From: Apteryx mantelli
Taxonomy: Eukaryota > Chordata > Aves > Apterygiformes > Apterygidae
Reading direction: 5' to 3'
DNA: 64,000 nucleotides
NCBI RefSeq assembly: GCF_036417845.1
Contig: NC_089978.1
Span: 125,828,183 to 125,892,182, forward strand
Part shown: one piece after another, positions 12,801-26,835 of the stretch
Layout of the letters: each line of letters starts with the position of its first letter
Numbering within the stretch: position 1 is the stretch's first letter
Translations under genes and position numbers: made by a program
Notes under the pieces: model-generated
What the model saw: only the letters and a program-made list of their open reading frames with translations
What the model was told of the DNA's origin: nothing
Databases searched by the model: none

Positions 12801-15250
12801 CCAGTTAGTCCTCCCTTGCCATTCTTCCTACTATGAATATAATAGACTCAAGAACTGGTTCAGAACAGACTTTTTCTGAAAATGGTCCCCTCTCTAGCAG
12901 TACGATGATGAAGGTAAACATATTTTTGCTAAGTAGACTGCCAGTTACTCACAAAAACAGTGCATTCAATGTTGAATTCTTAAAAATCAATAAAAATATT
13001 TCACATTTTGATTATAAGCAGTAGTGATAAACAAGTTTTCCTACCTTTGCTCAACTTTCCTATTTTCTTACGAATAAAGTCATCAACAAAAGACTATCAC
13101 AGAGAATTAGAAGTGACACAAGGAAGACTCTTTCAATAGCATACTGGAACATGGAAATACCAGAGCTCACAAGAAAAACAGGTCTTATAAAAATTCCCAC
13201 ATAGTTTAGAACACTAAAGCATTCGAACAACCTCCAACAGACTCACTAGAGATGTTCAGCCCTGTCTTATGCTCTTCACAAATAAGTTTCTAAATTAGAG
13301 AAGGATTACAGCCTAGGAACTTCAGATGACATTATTTATAAACTCTGCCATGAAATAAGAGTTACCCATTTTTAATTAAAACACAAGGGTATATTAGCAG
13401 AATGATATTCAAATCTGGCTTTTAATGTGCTCTTCTGCTCTTTTTGACCCTTTCTATTTATAAGTTCCTAGCCATCCTGCTTTTTAGAGCTAAATTGCAC
13501 TTACTGTCTCCTGTTTACTGCAATGTCTACTTTCTATTTTATGGACAGCTTGTTTTTAAATAGCTTCCTACAGAACTGTTGCCTTTTTGTTAAGGGACAG
13601 AGAAACATGGCACTTCAGCTGTTCTGAATTGCTTTCAAAATTTGTATAAATAATTGTCAAATCTGTTTAAAAACAAATGATGTTTTTCCATTTTTCAGAG
13701 TGTCAGCATGAAGAATTGATCAGAGCTTGATTTTCCAAACCTGACAATGTCCAATATTTTTTTCATTATAAAAAAACAAAGAAAAATTATATTTCAAAAT
13801 TTCTCATGAAGTCAAATTCTGGAGAATGAAGAAAAAACACACCAAGTATGAAAAATATTTTCTTACATAAATATGAAAAATCAAATCAAATGTAAGATCA
13901 ATTTGCAAATCAAAAAAGCATCTCACACATCATCATTGCAATTTCTTATGCTCCCAAACAGGGGAAAAATAAAGAAAAGTTTACATTTGGACAAAAACAC
14001 TTTCTCAAGTTGGAGTTGCTATTAGATAGCTAATTGTTAAAATACAGTAAGACAGGTAAGGGGAAACCAGGGATGCTTAGACCATGTACCCATACTAGGA
14101 ACAGTCATGTGTTGCTTCAACAAATTCTGTAGGCTGTTGTTAAAATTACCAATATATCTCACTACATAAAATTTGTAGGGAAATACTACTTAATGAAAAT
14201 ATGTTAACAGAACTTTGAGATAACCAAGCAACAGACTATTTCCCACTATAAATTCTCTAGCTATCCGGGCCCCAGGAGAAAGATTATTTTTAAAATCTGT
14301 AACCATCTCATTTAGTATTATACCACAGAAATACAAGATGCCAGCAGATGAGACCAAAAGAACTGGACAAGCTCACAGAAGAACTGTATCAGTCAGCAGC
14401 CAAGAAGCTGGAAAAGATGGGCAGAAGTAGCTGCTCTGCTACAGGTTTTGCATAACCCTGGCTTGTCACTTGATATATGGTTTTGCAGTGTGACTGAGCC
14501 TGTCCAATGGGGGTAAAGCTTTGTGACACAGTTTCTGCTGAAACAGGAGATGTTCTGCCTCTCTTCTGGAAAGGCCACCCGTGGCACATTTCTGCTTACA
14601 GCCTTGCTCCAGGCAGATGCTTGCCCAACCACTGTAAGCTGGGTAGGGAGAAACTGCATCCAAAAACTACTCAGTTCTTGGTTGCAGGGTTAATTTTCCT
14701 CTGGTTTAGGTCCTTAAACAAGGTCGCTGTGGAATTAGACAGTGCTGGCACAAGGGAAATGGTGGCAGCACACAGCTGGCACGTGGGAGCATGCCTCCTT
14801 TTTAGGGGCAGCCTGCAGCTGTGGCTTGGCTGAGCCAGTGCAGCAGTGCACCCCGCGGGCTCACATCCACCTCCTCCTCCTGCTGAGGACACCATGACCT
14901 TCTTCCACTCTAAGCTCCTCCTCTTCTCTCCTACGCCTCATACCTCTCATCTCAGCTGCTCATCTGATCACACTATCCCTTACATCAGTCAAAAGGAGTC
15001 AGGTTATTTTAACAAGTTAAACAGTAGGTGTCTGCTTCCCTCATTCATTTTGGCCAAAAGGGGTTAGGGAGTTCCTCACCCAGGCAGCCCTGGCTGCTCC
15101 GTGGGAATGGTAGCCTTTAACAGTGAGGTAGGGTGTTGGGTGGGGGGAGAGAGAAAGGTTAAGATGAATATCACAAGATTTTACCTCTTCAAGCCAACAT
15201 ATCTTCAATCTGAAAGGAACACAGGCATAAATAGGAGAGCCATTAAAAGA
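9870..15250. other. Noncoding stretch, no gene seen
   Basis: AT-rich unique DNA with one AAAT microsatellite. Moderately G+C-rich islands at 12100-12660 and 14390-14900 carry open frames of 65-122 codons on both strands that I cannot match to any protein family. Confidence 0.55.
10996..11022 (+). repeat. (AAAT)n microsatellite
   Basis: Five or more AAAT units in AT-rich unique DNA. Confidence 0.92.
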
Positions 15251-15254
15251 AGAT

Positions 15255-15370
15255 AATAGCCCCTCCCTTTCTTTCAGAGGTGTTATGAGGATAAATACAT
15301 TAAGGATTATGAGCTGCTCAGACACTATGGCAATGGGGGACATAGAAGTAGCTAAGATAGATAAACTGCT
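15255..15370 (+). mobile_element. Amniote MIR-type tail
   Basis: The sequence AGAGGTGTTATGAGGATAAA, TACATTAAGGATTATGAGCT, GCTCAGACACTATGGCAATG, GGGGACATAGAAGTAGCTAA, GATAGATA closely follows a 3' tail common in reptile and bird MIR-type SINEs (GGTTGTGAGGATAAATACATT, GAGGCGCTCAGATACTATGG, TGATGGGGGCCATATAAGTA, CCTAAGATAGATA). The core upstream of 15255 is not recognisable, so only the tail remains. Confidence 0.78.
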
Positions 15371-15706
15371 ATAAAAAATGCAGAGAGACTTTAAAAGAAG
15401 CAAAATCCAGCTATATAGAGAGCACAGTACTTTTGTAGTTACTATTTATGTGCCATCTGTGAACAAGGAAAGTACTTAAATCAGCTTTGTTCATGCTTGA
15501 GCTGGGCAAATAATGCCAAATAGCTACTTCTAAACTCTTGTCCAAATGTAAATTCTCCTTGATTGCCTTCCTATTCTGTTGACCCACTTTACACAAATAT
15601 TATAGTGCAGGTACCTTCTTGTTTGTCAGAACAGTCAAATGTATGGAAGGAACATGCATATCCCAAATATTTGACAGCTCCCCCGTGGGTCTGGGAATGA
15701 GACACT

Positions 15707-15718
15707 GGGGGGGGGGGG
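15707..15718 (+). repeat. G12 run
   Basis: Twelve consecutive G residues after GACACT; a homopolymer tract. Confidence 0.9.
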
Positions 15719-16940
15719 ACCAATACCACATGACACAGGAGACCAATCACAAAGTGCAAATAGCAAGTTTGGTATAGGAAGTAGCTAAAGTAACGGTTAT
15801 TACTTTAGACAGCGGTATGCATCTAGCCAGACGGTCAGCCAAAATATGTTCACTCAAAACCATTCTCATGATAATTTTTAGCAACAAAGACTTCTATTTA
15901 TGTGAGTTTCTACACAGATAATTCATTATCAGAATAAAAAGACCGCATTCATTCAGCTGCTTGCTTCAAATAGATTTTCTTCAGCTTCTGTTCAGAAACA
16001 ATGCTACCTACACTACAGAGAGACCATAAAGAGACAGTAAAATGTTATAAACCAAGGCTTGATTTGCTTGCATTGTTGCTGTGCTGTTCATGTGGCTTAA
16101 ATAGCTCAATGACATGGTGTCTTGTGGGAAACAGGAAACAGTTAAGCTGAAGGGAGATACAAATCCTCTTCATTTAAATGACTTGGGTATTTTTACAGAG
16201 GGTGTACAATCAAAGCCTCCTGGATCCTTGGGAGGGAATTCTCAGAAGGCTACTCTCTACCAAGCAAAATAGAGCTGGAATGACAATAATGAAAGATTAT
16301 GATCATTTAATAAGAAACAGTAAAAGCCAATACAATTTATTTTTCCATAATGAAAAAAAGTATGTTTAGATCCCAGGAAACTGCTCTTTCTGTTTGGTGT
16401 TTCTGTGTTCTCAGATTAATAAGCAAGTGCATGCAGAGTGCATGATCTCTGGATATCACAGTCACCATCTTAGCATTTCTGAGTGTAACCTGTCCTGTGG
16501 GAAGGAAATAGGATTTTAGAGGAACAAAGGGTCTCTGCCAGATAAAGATGAGATGCCTCATTTCAAGTGCCATTCTTCCATTAAATGACCAGACCAGCAA
16601 CTTTCAAGACAAGTGATTTTTTTTTCGGATTTTTGAACAAGACCGCTAAATACAAACTCTGATTGCTCATGTTGATGAGTTAAACAGAAAGTAGTTTTAA
16701 ACACTTACATTGTTTCTCCCCCTACAGCTTCATTAGGTCAGTAAGTGCTTCTTTGTAATTCCCATTTTGTCAGCACTACAATATCACTGCAGTATCTGTC
16801 ACACAGAGACAAAAAAAATGAGTAGGAAGGAGCTGTCAAATAAAAAAGGATCTTAAAGACTGTAAATCACCATAGTATGGAGTATATGGTGAGGGTAATC
16901 ATTAAAAACATATCAATCAGTGGGAACAGTTTCGTTAAGG

Positions 16941-16959
16941 GAAGAGAGAGAGAGAGAGA
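16941..16959 (+). repeat. (GA)n microsatellite
   Basis: About nine GA units, the first two interrupted, in otherwise unique sequence. Confidence 0.9.
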
Positions 16960-18179
16960 ATTTGATGATGTTGAAGGCTTTGAGCGCTACACAAATTCCT
17001 CTGAAAATGAACTTTGCAACACTGTGCTAGGTGGCCCAAGGGCCTAGCCCAGCATGAATTCCTTCAGATGCCACTCATAATTAGGCCTTTTCTTCAGTGT
17101 AAAATAAAGATGTTGATTTTGCAGTTCTATTCAATATCCTGATTCTCATGGCACAAAAGAAACAAGCTTGTAATATATTATGCAGTTGCTGAACTAGACC
17201 ATCTTCAAGGCATTTGTGTGTCTGCCAGACAGATGGCATGTCCCTCAGACATTTAAATATGAAAACTCCAAAAGTTCCTAAAGACAGGAAAGTAAAAGAG
17301 ATGGTGAGGCCCAGAAGTGGTGGGTCAGGAGGAAATGAGAGGGCAGAAGGAACAAAATGGCCCAGAAGGAAGCAGTTCCAAAGTATTTTCATAACTGAAA
17401 AAATCCATGCATGCGGAAGGGCAACCCCTGTGCCGGTCAGATTCTGTTTCGCAACTGAGGTTGGCTCCTTATTCTTGTGTAACAACACATCTAAGAGAAT
17501 GATCAGAAACACTTTTTTGCAATACAGTCATGCGCTCCTCAGAATAACACAATGTTTTGGAACTTGTGAAGTCCCTGGCCAGATCAGAGCTATAGTCATT
17601 GGCTAGTAAACCAATACATGCTTGTCACTTTTGCTTCATGGAAGATGCTCTGGTATTCACATGAACATAACAGTTGGTGTAGGTCTCCCCAAATATGGTC
17701 TTCAAAGCCCTTCCAATATTTGTGGAAGATATCCCTTCCAAAGTAGTTGTTAATCTTATTGTAATAGCCCTAGGTTTGCTCAGGATCCAAAGAACAGGTT
17801 TATATGTCTAATCTTTCTAACAACTCTTCCAAAATCCAGGTGTCAATGCCCTTCAGTAGCAGGAAGTTTCAGTTCATCTCAGCAGGGATGTAAAAAGTTC
17901 AACTTAGAAATGCAGAGCCTATGTTTAAGGCAGGAAATGATAGTTTAAAAAAAAAAAAGAAGAAGATAGAGGGCTCTGTGCCAAGAGTCACTGCAAAAAC
18001 TGCAGTTTGGGAGCAGAACTGGTAATCTGAAATGTGTTTGGTGGCAGGAGGGAGATGTTTGAAGTTTGTTTGGTTTTGGTCACATTTTAACAGAAAGCAA
18101 TTAATATTTTATTCTAATTGGGATAACTGAAAGCTCCCAGGACCAGCCTATTCTTTGGGACAAATGGCATCTGGAAGAG

Positions 18180-18231
18180 ATATTATATTATATTTATTTA
18201 TTTATTATTTATATGTATATATATATATAAT
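18180..18231 (+). repeat. AT-rich low complexity with (TA)n
   Basis: ATTATATT and TTTA repeats pass into TATATATATATATA. The chance open frame rich in I and Y on the plus strand comes from it. Confidence 0.85.
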
Positions 18232-21200
18232 TTTTTCCCCTGAAAGGGCTCAGGGAACTCCCACATTCCCTGATTCAAAGGCAAATACCTCTCTTCCTTC
18301 AGATCTAGGGACCAGTAGCTTCCAGCAGATTCCTGTTCAGTCTGTCCTGTGGCTGAAAAGGCATGCCATCACATGCTGCCTTGGATGCTGTGAAAGTTCA
18401 TAAGACCCCAGAGAGTTTGAACACTATATTTCAGGCTAAATCAGAAACAGCATTCCAGTGTTTAGAATTTACTCTGGAGGATGCAGGACAAATGGAATAA
18501 ATTAACTCACTGCAGGAATTTGTAATTGTCAAGGCTCATATGGGAATGCACATTACCCAAATGTGTGCTGCCAGAGCTGGTTGTTTAAAGTTAGCACAAT
18601 GTGATTTATTAACAAATATTCACCAACCCTTTTTTACTGAATCTGTCCAGCTTTATTTGCTGTGTTATCATATAAACAATTAAAAGATCCATGAAGTTTC
18701 TCATCTTTCTCCCTAGAAAGGCAGCCCTAAAGATAGCCAGTACCTGATACTGGCAGCAATACTCGCGGCATCTAAAGCTGAGCAGTGATTATCCTCCTCC
18801 TGATGGAATTAGAATATTAAACAACTTAGGCAAAAGCCCTCTTGAAAAATGTTCCTCGTGTATATTTCAATGTACAGGTACATACAAACAATAACAAAAA
18901 TATTAGGAATACAGTATAAAGTGCAAAGATTGCCTGGAAGGAAAAGGTTTTGTGTGTTGCAAATCTCTACAAAGATCTACAAATTAGCTGAAAAAAGAAA
19001 AATGCAAGCCACAAGATGTGGTTAATGTGGTTTTTGGAGAGACTGCTCAAAGATCTGAGGGCAAAAATGAATGTGCACTGAGAAATCAGGTGGCAGCAGA
19101 CTACAATATATATTAGTTTGTTCAGGGTTACATGACAGGGGTAAGGAAAGTAAAATAACCAAATGTGTTAATGTTAGTCACAGGGGACTGAAACAGATTT
19201 TATAAATATATTTAGTCTATTAAATAAACAGAGGGAAACAATTAGCAACAATTGCAAACAGCTTATTTAAGCAGTCTTTAATAAGCTCAATGGCTTGGAC
19301 AGGAGGATTGTTTTAAAAGTGAGAAAAATCAGACTCCCCAGTGGGTGACTAGTTACGGACCATCTATAAAACCCTGAGGGACCATTTGGTCCTGCTGTAA
19401 TAAACCGTGACTTAAATTTTGCCCTCTGTGTATCAGCTAACATTCACCTGCCTCTGAAGAACTCTTTGTCACTCTAGAGGCAAAAGTCAGACCCCACAGA
19501 GAATTTTTCCTTTGATCCTTTGACTATTATCTTAGCCAGGATCTTGCCCCTCTTGTGGTGCTGAGGTGGCCCCTGCACAGCACAGAGGAATGGGAAGCAC
19601 CCAGTTTGGAGACGAGGAAGCTACTGGGCACTTCGCATCCCAGCATAAAGGGGTACCCAAGGAGCTTGTCGTGCCCCTAATAAAGCTATGGTGCTGTTGA
19701 TGCTGCAACTGGTATAAATACACCTTGAAAAACAATAGGCAGGTTTTGAAAAGCAAAGGGCACTATCTATTGATGAACAGCCCAAACATTTGGACATTTT
19801 ACATTCAGCGTTTGCAACTTTTAAGACAACCACCTTGAAAAGTATCACATGCGTTCAAATGAACTGAGATCAGCCAGGTCTTCAGAGAACCGGCCAGAGA
19901 ATTTGTAGAACTCTAAGTGACTAACTCCGCTATAAAAGTTGCAAAAACCATGAAAGCTACCACTGGGGTAGGGAATGGAAATAGTATTCTATTAAACAGT
20001 AGTAACTGATTACAGTACAACCTCTTTCATACAGTAGGAGATATATAAGAGACAGAGGTGGCAGTGATGGCAAACCAGATTGTAATTTTTTAAATGGAAA
20101 AAGCAGAGAACCAAAGCTGTCCTGGACTAAGGACAAGGGTGTCCTGGACTAAGACAGTATTTTCCTGCCTCGCCTATGATGTTATCCCACTGCATTGAAA
20201 ACTGCAAGGAACAGCTTTTGGTACCTTGTTCTTAAGGGTAATTCCACATCTAACAAGACTCATAGTCATAACCGTTGTTGTTACTCTGCCTCTCATTTCA
20301 TAGAAGTGTCTCATTTATACTCTGTGTGCCACACTAAATAAATTCTGCTCTCGCTTACTATTTACAGTTTGACATGTTTCCCCTCCACACTCCCTCACAC
20401 TGTCTACCTGGTGGACTGCCTCACCAGGTGGTCATCGGTGTGAAGCAGTGTTATATCAGACTAGTCTGTGGCAGATATGGATCAGGAGTACAAACAGGCT
20501 CTGATCACTAGCCAGGAAGAGAGTTCCTCTACCAAACCATCAAGTATCTCAGAGGACAAAACCCTTGACAGCCCATCACAAAGCCTCACCTACTTCCTTA
20601 TCTCAGACCATAGACAGCCTGCTTCCTGCCAATTGCTTCATTTCCATCCACTCTCTGCACACACTGGGCTCGGGGGAATGCACTCCATTCAATTCTGGGT
20701 AACACAGAGATTTTGAAAAGCCAAAGGATAAATTAAGAGCACTGTGGCATGCATTTATTGCTTTAAACCTTGCACTGGAAATCAGCAGTCAAAGCTGAGA
20801 CTGGGGATCTATTTCTATTTAGCCTGCCCTCTCAGAATGACCAACGCTCCCTCTCTGAATGACCTGCATGCCTTGCTCTCAGCATAATTTCAACTCTTCT
20901 GGAAAGCCTAGCCAAAAGTAAACATCCATTTCTTATAGCTCCCACAAGGATTTCTTCAAGATGCTTTACAGTGTGGAACTAACAGCTGGAAAGAGTAGAG
21001 GAAAACACAGAAGTGCCCCATGACTGCTGCTAGGGCCCCAGGTTGGGGATATTCCAGAGGTTACTCCAAAACATCTTTCCTTCCCTAAAATTCCTGTCTC
21101 ATTACTGTCATAAACACACCCAATTTCTCCCAAGATCTTTCTCTTCTAGCTCTGCTTACAATTTCAGCACACTAATATGCTCCTCTCCTTTCCTACAAGT

Positions 21201-24052
21201 GATATCATACCATCAGACATATTAAAAATGACTCTCTAGCTGAGAAATCAAACTGTATCAGAGTGAATTAAGATAGGATAAAAGCTGGTGGGTATTATAC
21301 CTGCCCAACAGAGTATAACTGCTACTGGACAAAGCAATATCGCCTGGCAACCCTTACAATATGCCATCCAAACAGGTTCACAGAAACAGGCCAAACAATA
21401 GTCAGAAATGCCAGCTGCTGGCAAGAAGAGACAGAAATCCAGCTCTGCAGATGGAGCAGCTTAAGGGGAAAGTTTTTACTGACCTGAACCAGGAACATCA
21501 TAGTTGTTTCCACACCCCCTAAACCTTCAAACACACCCCCCCACACACACACCTGGATGCTCAAATGTTCAATTTGAACAGAAAGAGCACATGCTCATGA
21601 AAACAAGCAACATTCATATTTTTGTGCTCATCTCATTAATTCTATCTTTTCCCTTGTCTTCACAAGCCCAGCAAAAGAGCTGATCCTCCGGGGTCACTCC
21701 CCATCTCCCAAACAACCTGCAGAGTGCATTTATTCCTTTCTCTCTTCCACCCTGCTCTCACTTCAAAGTCTCACATAGTGAGCACAGCAGAAGGAATGAA
21801 ACCACAACTGAAACTGCAAATTCAGAGACGCATGTGGGAGAGAAGGCAGGAGGGAAAAGAAAACAACACCAAAGAGGAGAGCAGTGACAGGGCTCAGAGC
21901 AGACTTTGATTAAAAGAAGTAGCAGCTGGGTTTGGAGACCTCAGATAAAAACTCAGCCAAAAGGGTCATTCTTTATCTGGTTCAATTTAAATACTGTGCT
22001 GTAAAAAGGTCATATTTTCCTCTGAGGAACAGGCTCATTGAGCACTCCAGAAGTTCTTCATAACACCCCTCAGTTCTTTGTTCCTTATTACCTCCATTTT
22101 CATTACTTTCTGCACAAGGCACCCCTCCTCTCCCCAGCGATGGGCTCAGTATATCCTCCTCTGATATCCCCCCAGCCCCCAGCTGAGTGTCCCACTCTCC
22201 ATTGCTCCAATGGACCTATTCAACCGCTGTCCTCCAAGCTCCCACCTGTCCTGTCCCCTCTCAGGGACTGCAGGTCCGTACTGAGAGCATGGTTTGGGGG
22301 TAGGTATGGGGAGCTATGGCTATACTGCAAGGTCTTTGTGCCCCTTCATGCATAAAATCACAGTGATGTTTGGAAGGAGGTTTCAGGCCATCTCCCTCAA
22401 CGTGGTCCCCCCCCGCCCCGGCTGATTTTCGCAAGAATAGCTAGTGTTTTGCTCCTAGCTGCCTTCCACACGCATTAAAGGAAAGGGTCAGGGAGTGACT
22501 CAGTTAAAAGGCACTGTGGTGATCCAGGCAGAGGCAGACAGAAGCAAGAAAAGGAAAAAGTGCAAAAGCCTGCCATGTGACGAGCCTGGGAGGTGTGGGT
22601 TTTGGAGGGGGGCTCTGACAGAAAGGGGTAATTGGGCATATCACTGCTGAGCAAAGGTACAGCTCTGACAAGAATTAAACTGTGATACAAATAAAATGAA
22701 CACAATTTACATTAATTCCATAGATCAATTTAACCTGAGCAGACATTAGTGCAATTATACTGTGGCTGTAGTACTCCACAAGGCAGGAACCAGTGCCGAG
22801 GAAGAACAGAGGGAAAAATGAAACAAGTGAGAAGATGTCAGCGGAAGAGAAGAGGTGGAAATAACACAGCAAGTCCTGCTGCATATTTAAACTCTACAGT
22901 CACTTCCTGCATATCATTTTGTATTTAAACTGCCTGTAACAAATACTTTGATGCATTTAGGAAAATTGGAGCAATTTTTCCATATCATTGTTGTGTAACT
23001 ATTTGTCTTCTTTTGCTAGTGCCAGCAGGCTTAGATAAAGACTATGAAGAGAGAAATAACCTTGTTCCAAGCCACACTAGCAGAAAATCCATTTACTTCA
23101 AGTGATGTTTCTATGGGCTTATACCAATATAGCCATGAGACAAATTTGTACCAGGCAATAAGGTGGAAAGGGAAGGAGGAGGGGAGGGGATGGGAAGAGA
23201 GGGTGCTCCCCTGTCCACTCTTTGTGACAATATCAAACATTTCTGTCTCTCTCTGAATGTTAAACAGTCACCTCTGAATACCCATAACTTTGAGAAATGT
23301 GGAATTTCGAAGATACCTACTTTCTGATAGTTGCATATCCAGTGCTTTTCTGTAAGTACAGAGTTATAGTGCTGACCACAACACTGGTGTATCTTCTGCA
23401 ATGAGAGGGCAAACCACAGTAAAGTGAATTGCTTAATGCCCCTTCCAGAGCTTATGGCAATGTCTTGAATGTCAGCTGCGGGTGACAAAATCTACATTCA
23501 CCATTGTAAACTGCTTAATTATTCACTTACCACGTACAAGGACTTGGTAAATACATATCAGAAAGGATGTGGAGATTGAAGTCCGCTGTTTAAATTCACC
23601 TTACATCACTCTTCTACCCAAGTGTCTTCATCTGTCCGGAGAGATCAGACAGAAGGACACTGCTCTGAAAATTGTTGTTCTTGAACATTTGAGAAAAAAA
23701 TAGAGATGCATAATCATGAAATGATGTTGTGATTACCCACTGTTACACGGGATGGAAAGAAACAGAGGAAAAAAAAAAAAACAAAAAACACCCCTGGACA
23801 AATTTTCTGAGAAACATATTTTACATGGATTGAGCATAAGTAATTTGGAATTAAGTTTACAGGAGCACACAAGAAAGGTGTTATGAGAACTTGGTGCTTC
23901 CCCTGCTAAGTTAGATGCTGAGCCTTACCCGGTTTAGTAGGCAGTTAGTACATTTCCCTGTTCCAAAATGTTCTTAGTTGTCTCCTTCAACACAGCTAAG
24001 AGCCTGGGGAAAATACTTTCCCTACGCAGTAGAAAGCCCAAGAATAGTTTCC

Positions 24053-24053
24053 G

Positions 24054-24091
<38 letters not shown>

Positions 24092-24106
24092 GAGAGAGAG
24101 AGAGAG
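24053..24106 (+). repeat. Long (GA)n microsatellite
   Basis: About 27 GA units with a single extra GG interruption near 24081, ending directly in CGCGCC. This is the longest dinucleotide repeat in the window. A plus-strand frame of alternating R and E codons is produced by it. Confidence 0.96.
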
Positions 24107-26058
24107 CGCGCCTATTGCAACAAATATTTGTTCATATTCTAAATATAAGTTTCATCAGCACCTCACTGATAAAGAGTTGACAGCTGGTAACTGCCTGAAG
24201 TAGTTAACCGGTATTACAGAGTACAGCTTGTTTGTTTGCTTACTAGCAGAAGACATAACAACCATGTTTTGTGCTTATACCTCATGCTATTCACACCTGT
24301 GTTCAGCATTTAGCAAAACTTTCCTAAACTATTTGTAAGCAAAACTTCCATAACAAGGTGCCCACTCACACTATGGACTCACTACAAGAAGTCTCAATTC
24401 TGCCAGTAAAGGAGGAGAAATTTTTGCAACCAGCTGACAGCAAAAAGAGGACAGGTCCCTGTGTCGTTGCAGAGGCCTTGCTGAGGCACGTAACAGGTGC
24501 CAGTCAAACAGGCAAAAAGTAGCAGAGGGATCTGAGTAGTGTGTTACCTAGGTAAGGACTCTGAAGAAATGCTCTGCCTTAAACTAGACTTCCAGAAAAT
24601 CTGAAAATAACTGTCCATTTTACCACAATTGTTTCATTGCTTTTATAAAGCACAAATACACCCCCATATTCAGAGATAATCAAAAAGACAGGGTTCAAAC
24701 AAGCATTTGTATTAGGTATAGGCAAATATACGAGTTCAGCAGCAGCAAATCGCCCAGAGAAATAGATCTCTGGAAATAGTTTAAGTTACACTGGGGGACA
24801 TGTCAAGTTCCTGGTCTTTTCCTCCAGCCACTTGTACTAAGCAAGCCGGCCTGTGTTTGCCTCTAGGTCTGATTTTTTTTTTTCAAAAACAAACTAAAAG
24901 CTGTACGGAGATAGAGAACATAGTTTAAATAACACATCTGCATATTCTCCACAGGTAAAATACCTGTGCCCTCAGAGAAAAACTGACTGAGCTCCTTCCA
25001 AATTCTTAGTCACAATGTGGAATCTAGTTTCCAGCAGAAGGAAATGTGCTACATCTATTTACATAATGTATTATTTTATAATACGTAATGTACTGTTTTA
25101 TTGTAACATTATGTCAATTATTTACCAAAAAAAAAAAAGCTTTAATAAATTTAACCATGTTGCTTCCATTTAACAGCCACTTTAGAATAATTTAAAGCTC
25201 AAGTCCTGATGCACTGAAATTATTCTAAACTGTGCATGCTGGCAAACACAAAAACCTTTTTATTCCCCATTTGCAAAATGACATCTGCTCTATTTCCACT
25301 TTGTTTTCAGATGCAAGATTACTTTAGCATTTTATTTCTTAATCTGTCAAATAGCATTGTCAAAAACAGGGGAGTACGCGTACTTTTCAAACCCCCATAG
25401 ATTCAAAATTACAAAAGCTCCACATAACATTTTACCTACTTATCAGACAGAAAAGAAATCATATAAACTTTCTTCCTTTCTTTTATAAAAATGTCCCCTC
25501 TGCTCAAAAGAAAAATCTGCAAACATTTGTAACTACAAGAAGGGAGAAAGGCTGACAGATTTATTATAGAGTGAGGCTGCATAGCTAAAGTGGAAGGTAG
25601 CTTTCCATTATTAGCTGAATTTCCAGCCAACCCCATCCTTCTATTAGCGTAGGGTCCTGTTCTGGTCTCAGGCACATCAATATAAAGAGATGATAAAAGC
25701 CAACATTCCAGTTATGTCCTCTAGCACATAAAGTTTTAGCCAGCTAAGAAATGAATACCCCCAAAGTAATAGTGAAAAGGGTGTTTTTCTTTACTTCTTT
25801 TACAATCATTCTACATGTCAAAACCAAACACACCAAACAATAGGCCCTGGAATACCTAAAAAGCGGCAGGTAAATACACTCCCAATGCCATTTATTTCAG
25901 CACCCCATGAGGTCTTCCTACAGCCGCTTCATGCTTTGCCTCGCCTTCTAATGTTCTCATCTAGTAAAGGTTTATTCACCTGCTTATCTTGGAGTCCAGA
26001 AGAATATCTGCACCCTCAATATTAAATATGCATAGATAGGATCTCAGAAGCCAAAGGG

Positions 26059-26090
26059 TTTTTTGTTGTTGTTGTTGTTGTTGTTGTTTT
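26059..26090 (+). repeat. (GTT)n microsatellite
   Basis: Eight TTG units flanked by T runs. Confidence 0.93.
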
Positions 26091-26751
26091 AATATAAGCA
26101 AAGTCAATAAAACACATTAGTGGAATAAAGTACAATCTCTTTCCCTAGTTTAGGGATTATGCCTGGAGAGCCTGACTTTTTTTTTTAATTTTATTTTTTA
26201 AACAATCCATTTCTAATCATCTCCTAGTTACTTATTTGTTTGAGATTTGCAGAGATTTTTCCTTTTATTGTTGCAAAACTGAAGGGGCAAAGAACAAGTT
26301 GGCTCTGGCAGCACAGACAGCACTGACTGAGGGTGAAAAGGACAGGACTTGTTGGTCCCAGGCCAAAAGGCCTTGAGAGCATCAGGGAGCGAAGGAGAGG
26401 CTTGGGAAACATCCTACAGTGTGGCATCGGAAAGCAGTGGTGACACACAGATGGCAGAAGGAGCCAACTCCAGAAAACTCATGCTTTTTTAAAAGGATCA
26501 GCTTGATCCACAACTATAAAAAACAACACACATCTTTGCTTATATTTGCATGGTTACCATATGGCATCATTCTTCAGCAGAAGTGTTCGAATACTGTATG
26601 AGAGCATTTCCATGCTTAAAAATATTTGGATTTCTTTAACTTCTGTTCTGGATGTCCTGGTACTTATAACACTTTAGTTTGAAACAATTATACCACATCT
26701 GTAACACTGATTTCTGCCACCACCACTTCTGTTGGTGCTGCTTTTTATCAG

Positions 26752-26835
26752 AAGATCTCAGGGCTCATTTACAAAGCGGGTCAGCATCGTTAGCCCCATT
26801 TTACAGATGAAAAATGAAGGTGCTGTAGACCAGCC
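26752..26835 (-). mobile_element. MIR/L2-type tail, minus strand
   Basis: The plus strand reads AGAAGATCTCAGGGCTCATT, TACAAAGCGGGTCAGCATCG, TTAGCCCCATTTTACAGATG, AAAAATGAAGGTGCTG. Amniote MIR/L2-derived tails in this orientation read AGATCTCAAAGCACTTTACA, AAGGAGGTCAGTATCATTAT, CCCCATTTTACAGATGGGGA, AACTGAGGCA. The match is collinear over about 80 bp. Confidence 0.68.

Larger units (their letters stand above)
15375..26750. other. Noncoding stretch, no gene seen
   Basis: Mostly unique sequence with the listed G, GA and TA tracts. The longest non-repeat frames (143 codons minus at 17081-17512 and 130 codons plus at 17214-17606) overlap antisense, lack any recognised motif and show no flanking promoter or exon structure. 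A short direct repeat, TGTCCTGGACTAAG, occurs twice at about 20119 and 20140. Confidence 0.55.

Noticed and set aside
17081..17606. Antisense pair of 143- and 130-codon frames, the longest outside repeats
   Set aside because: No motif, no exon signals that I trust, and mutual overlap on opposite strands; expected by chance in 64 kb.
23968..24180. Frame with a long RE dipeptide repeat
   Set aside because: Translation of the GA microsatellite only.
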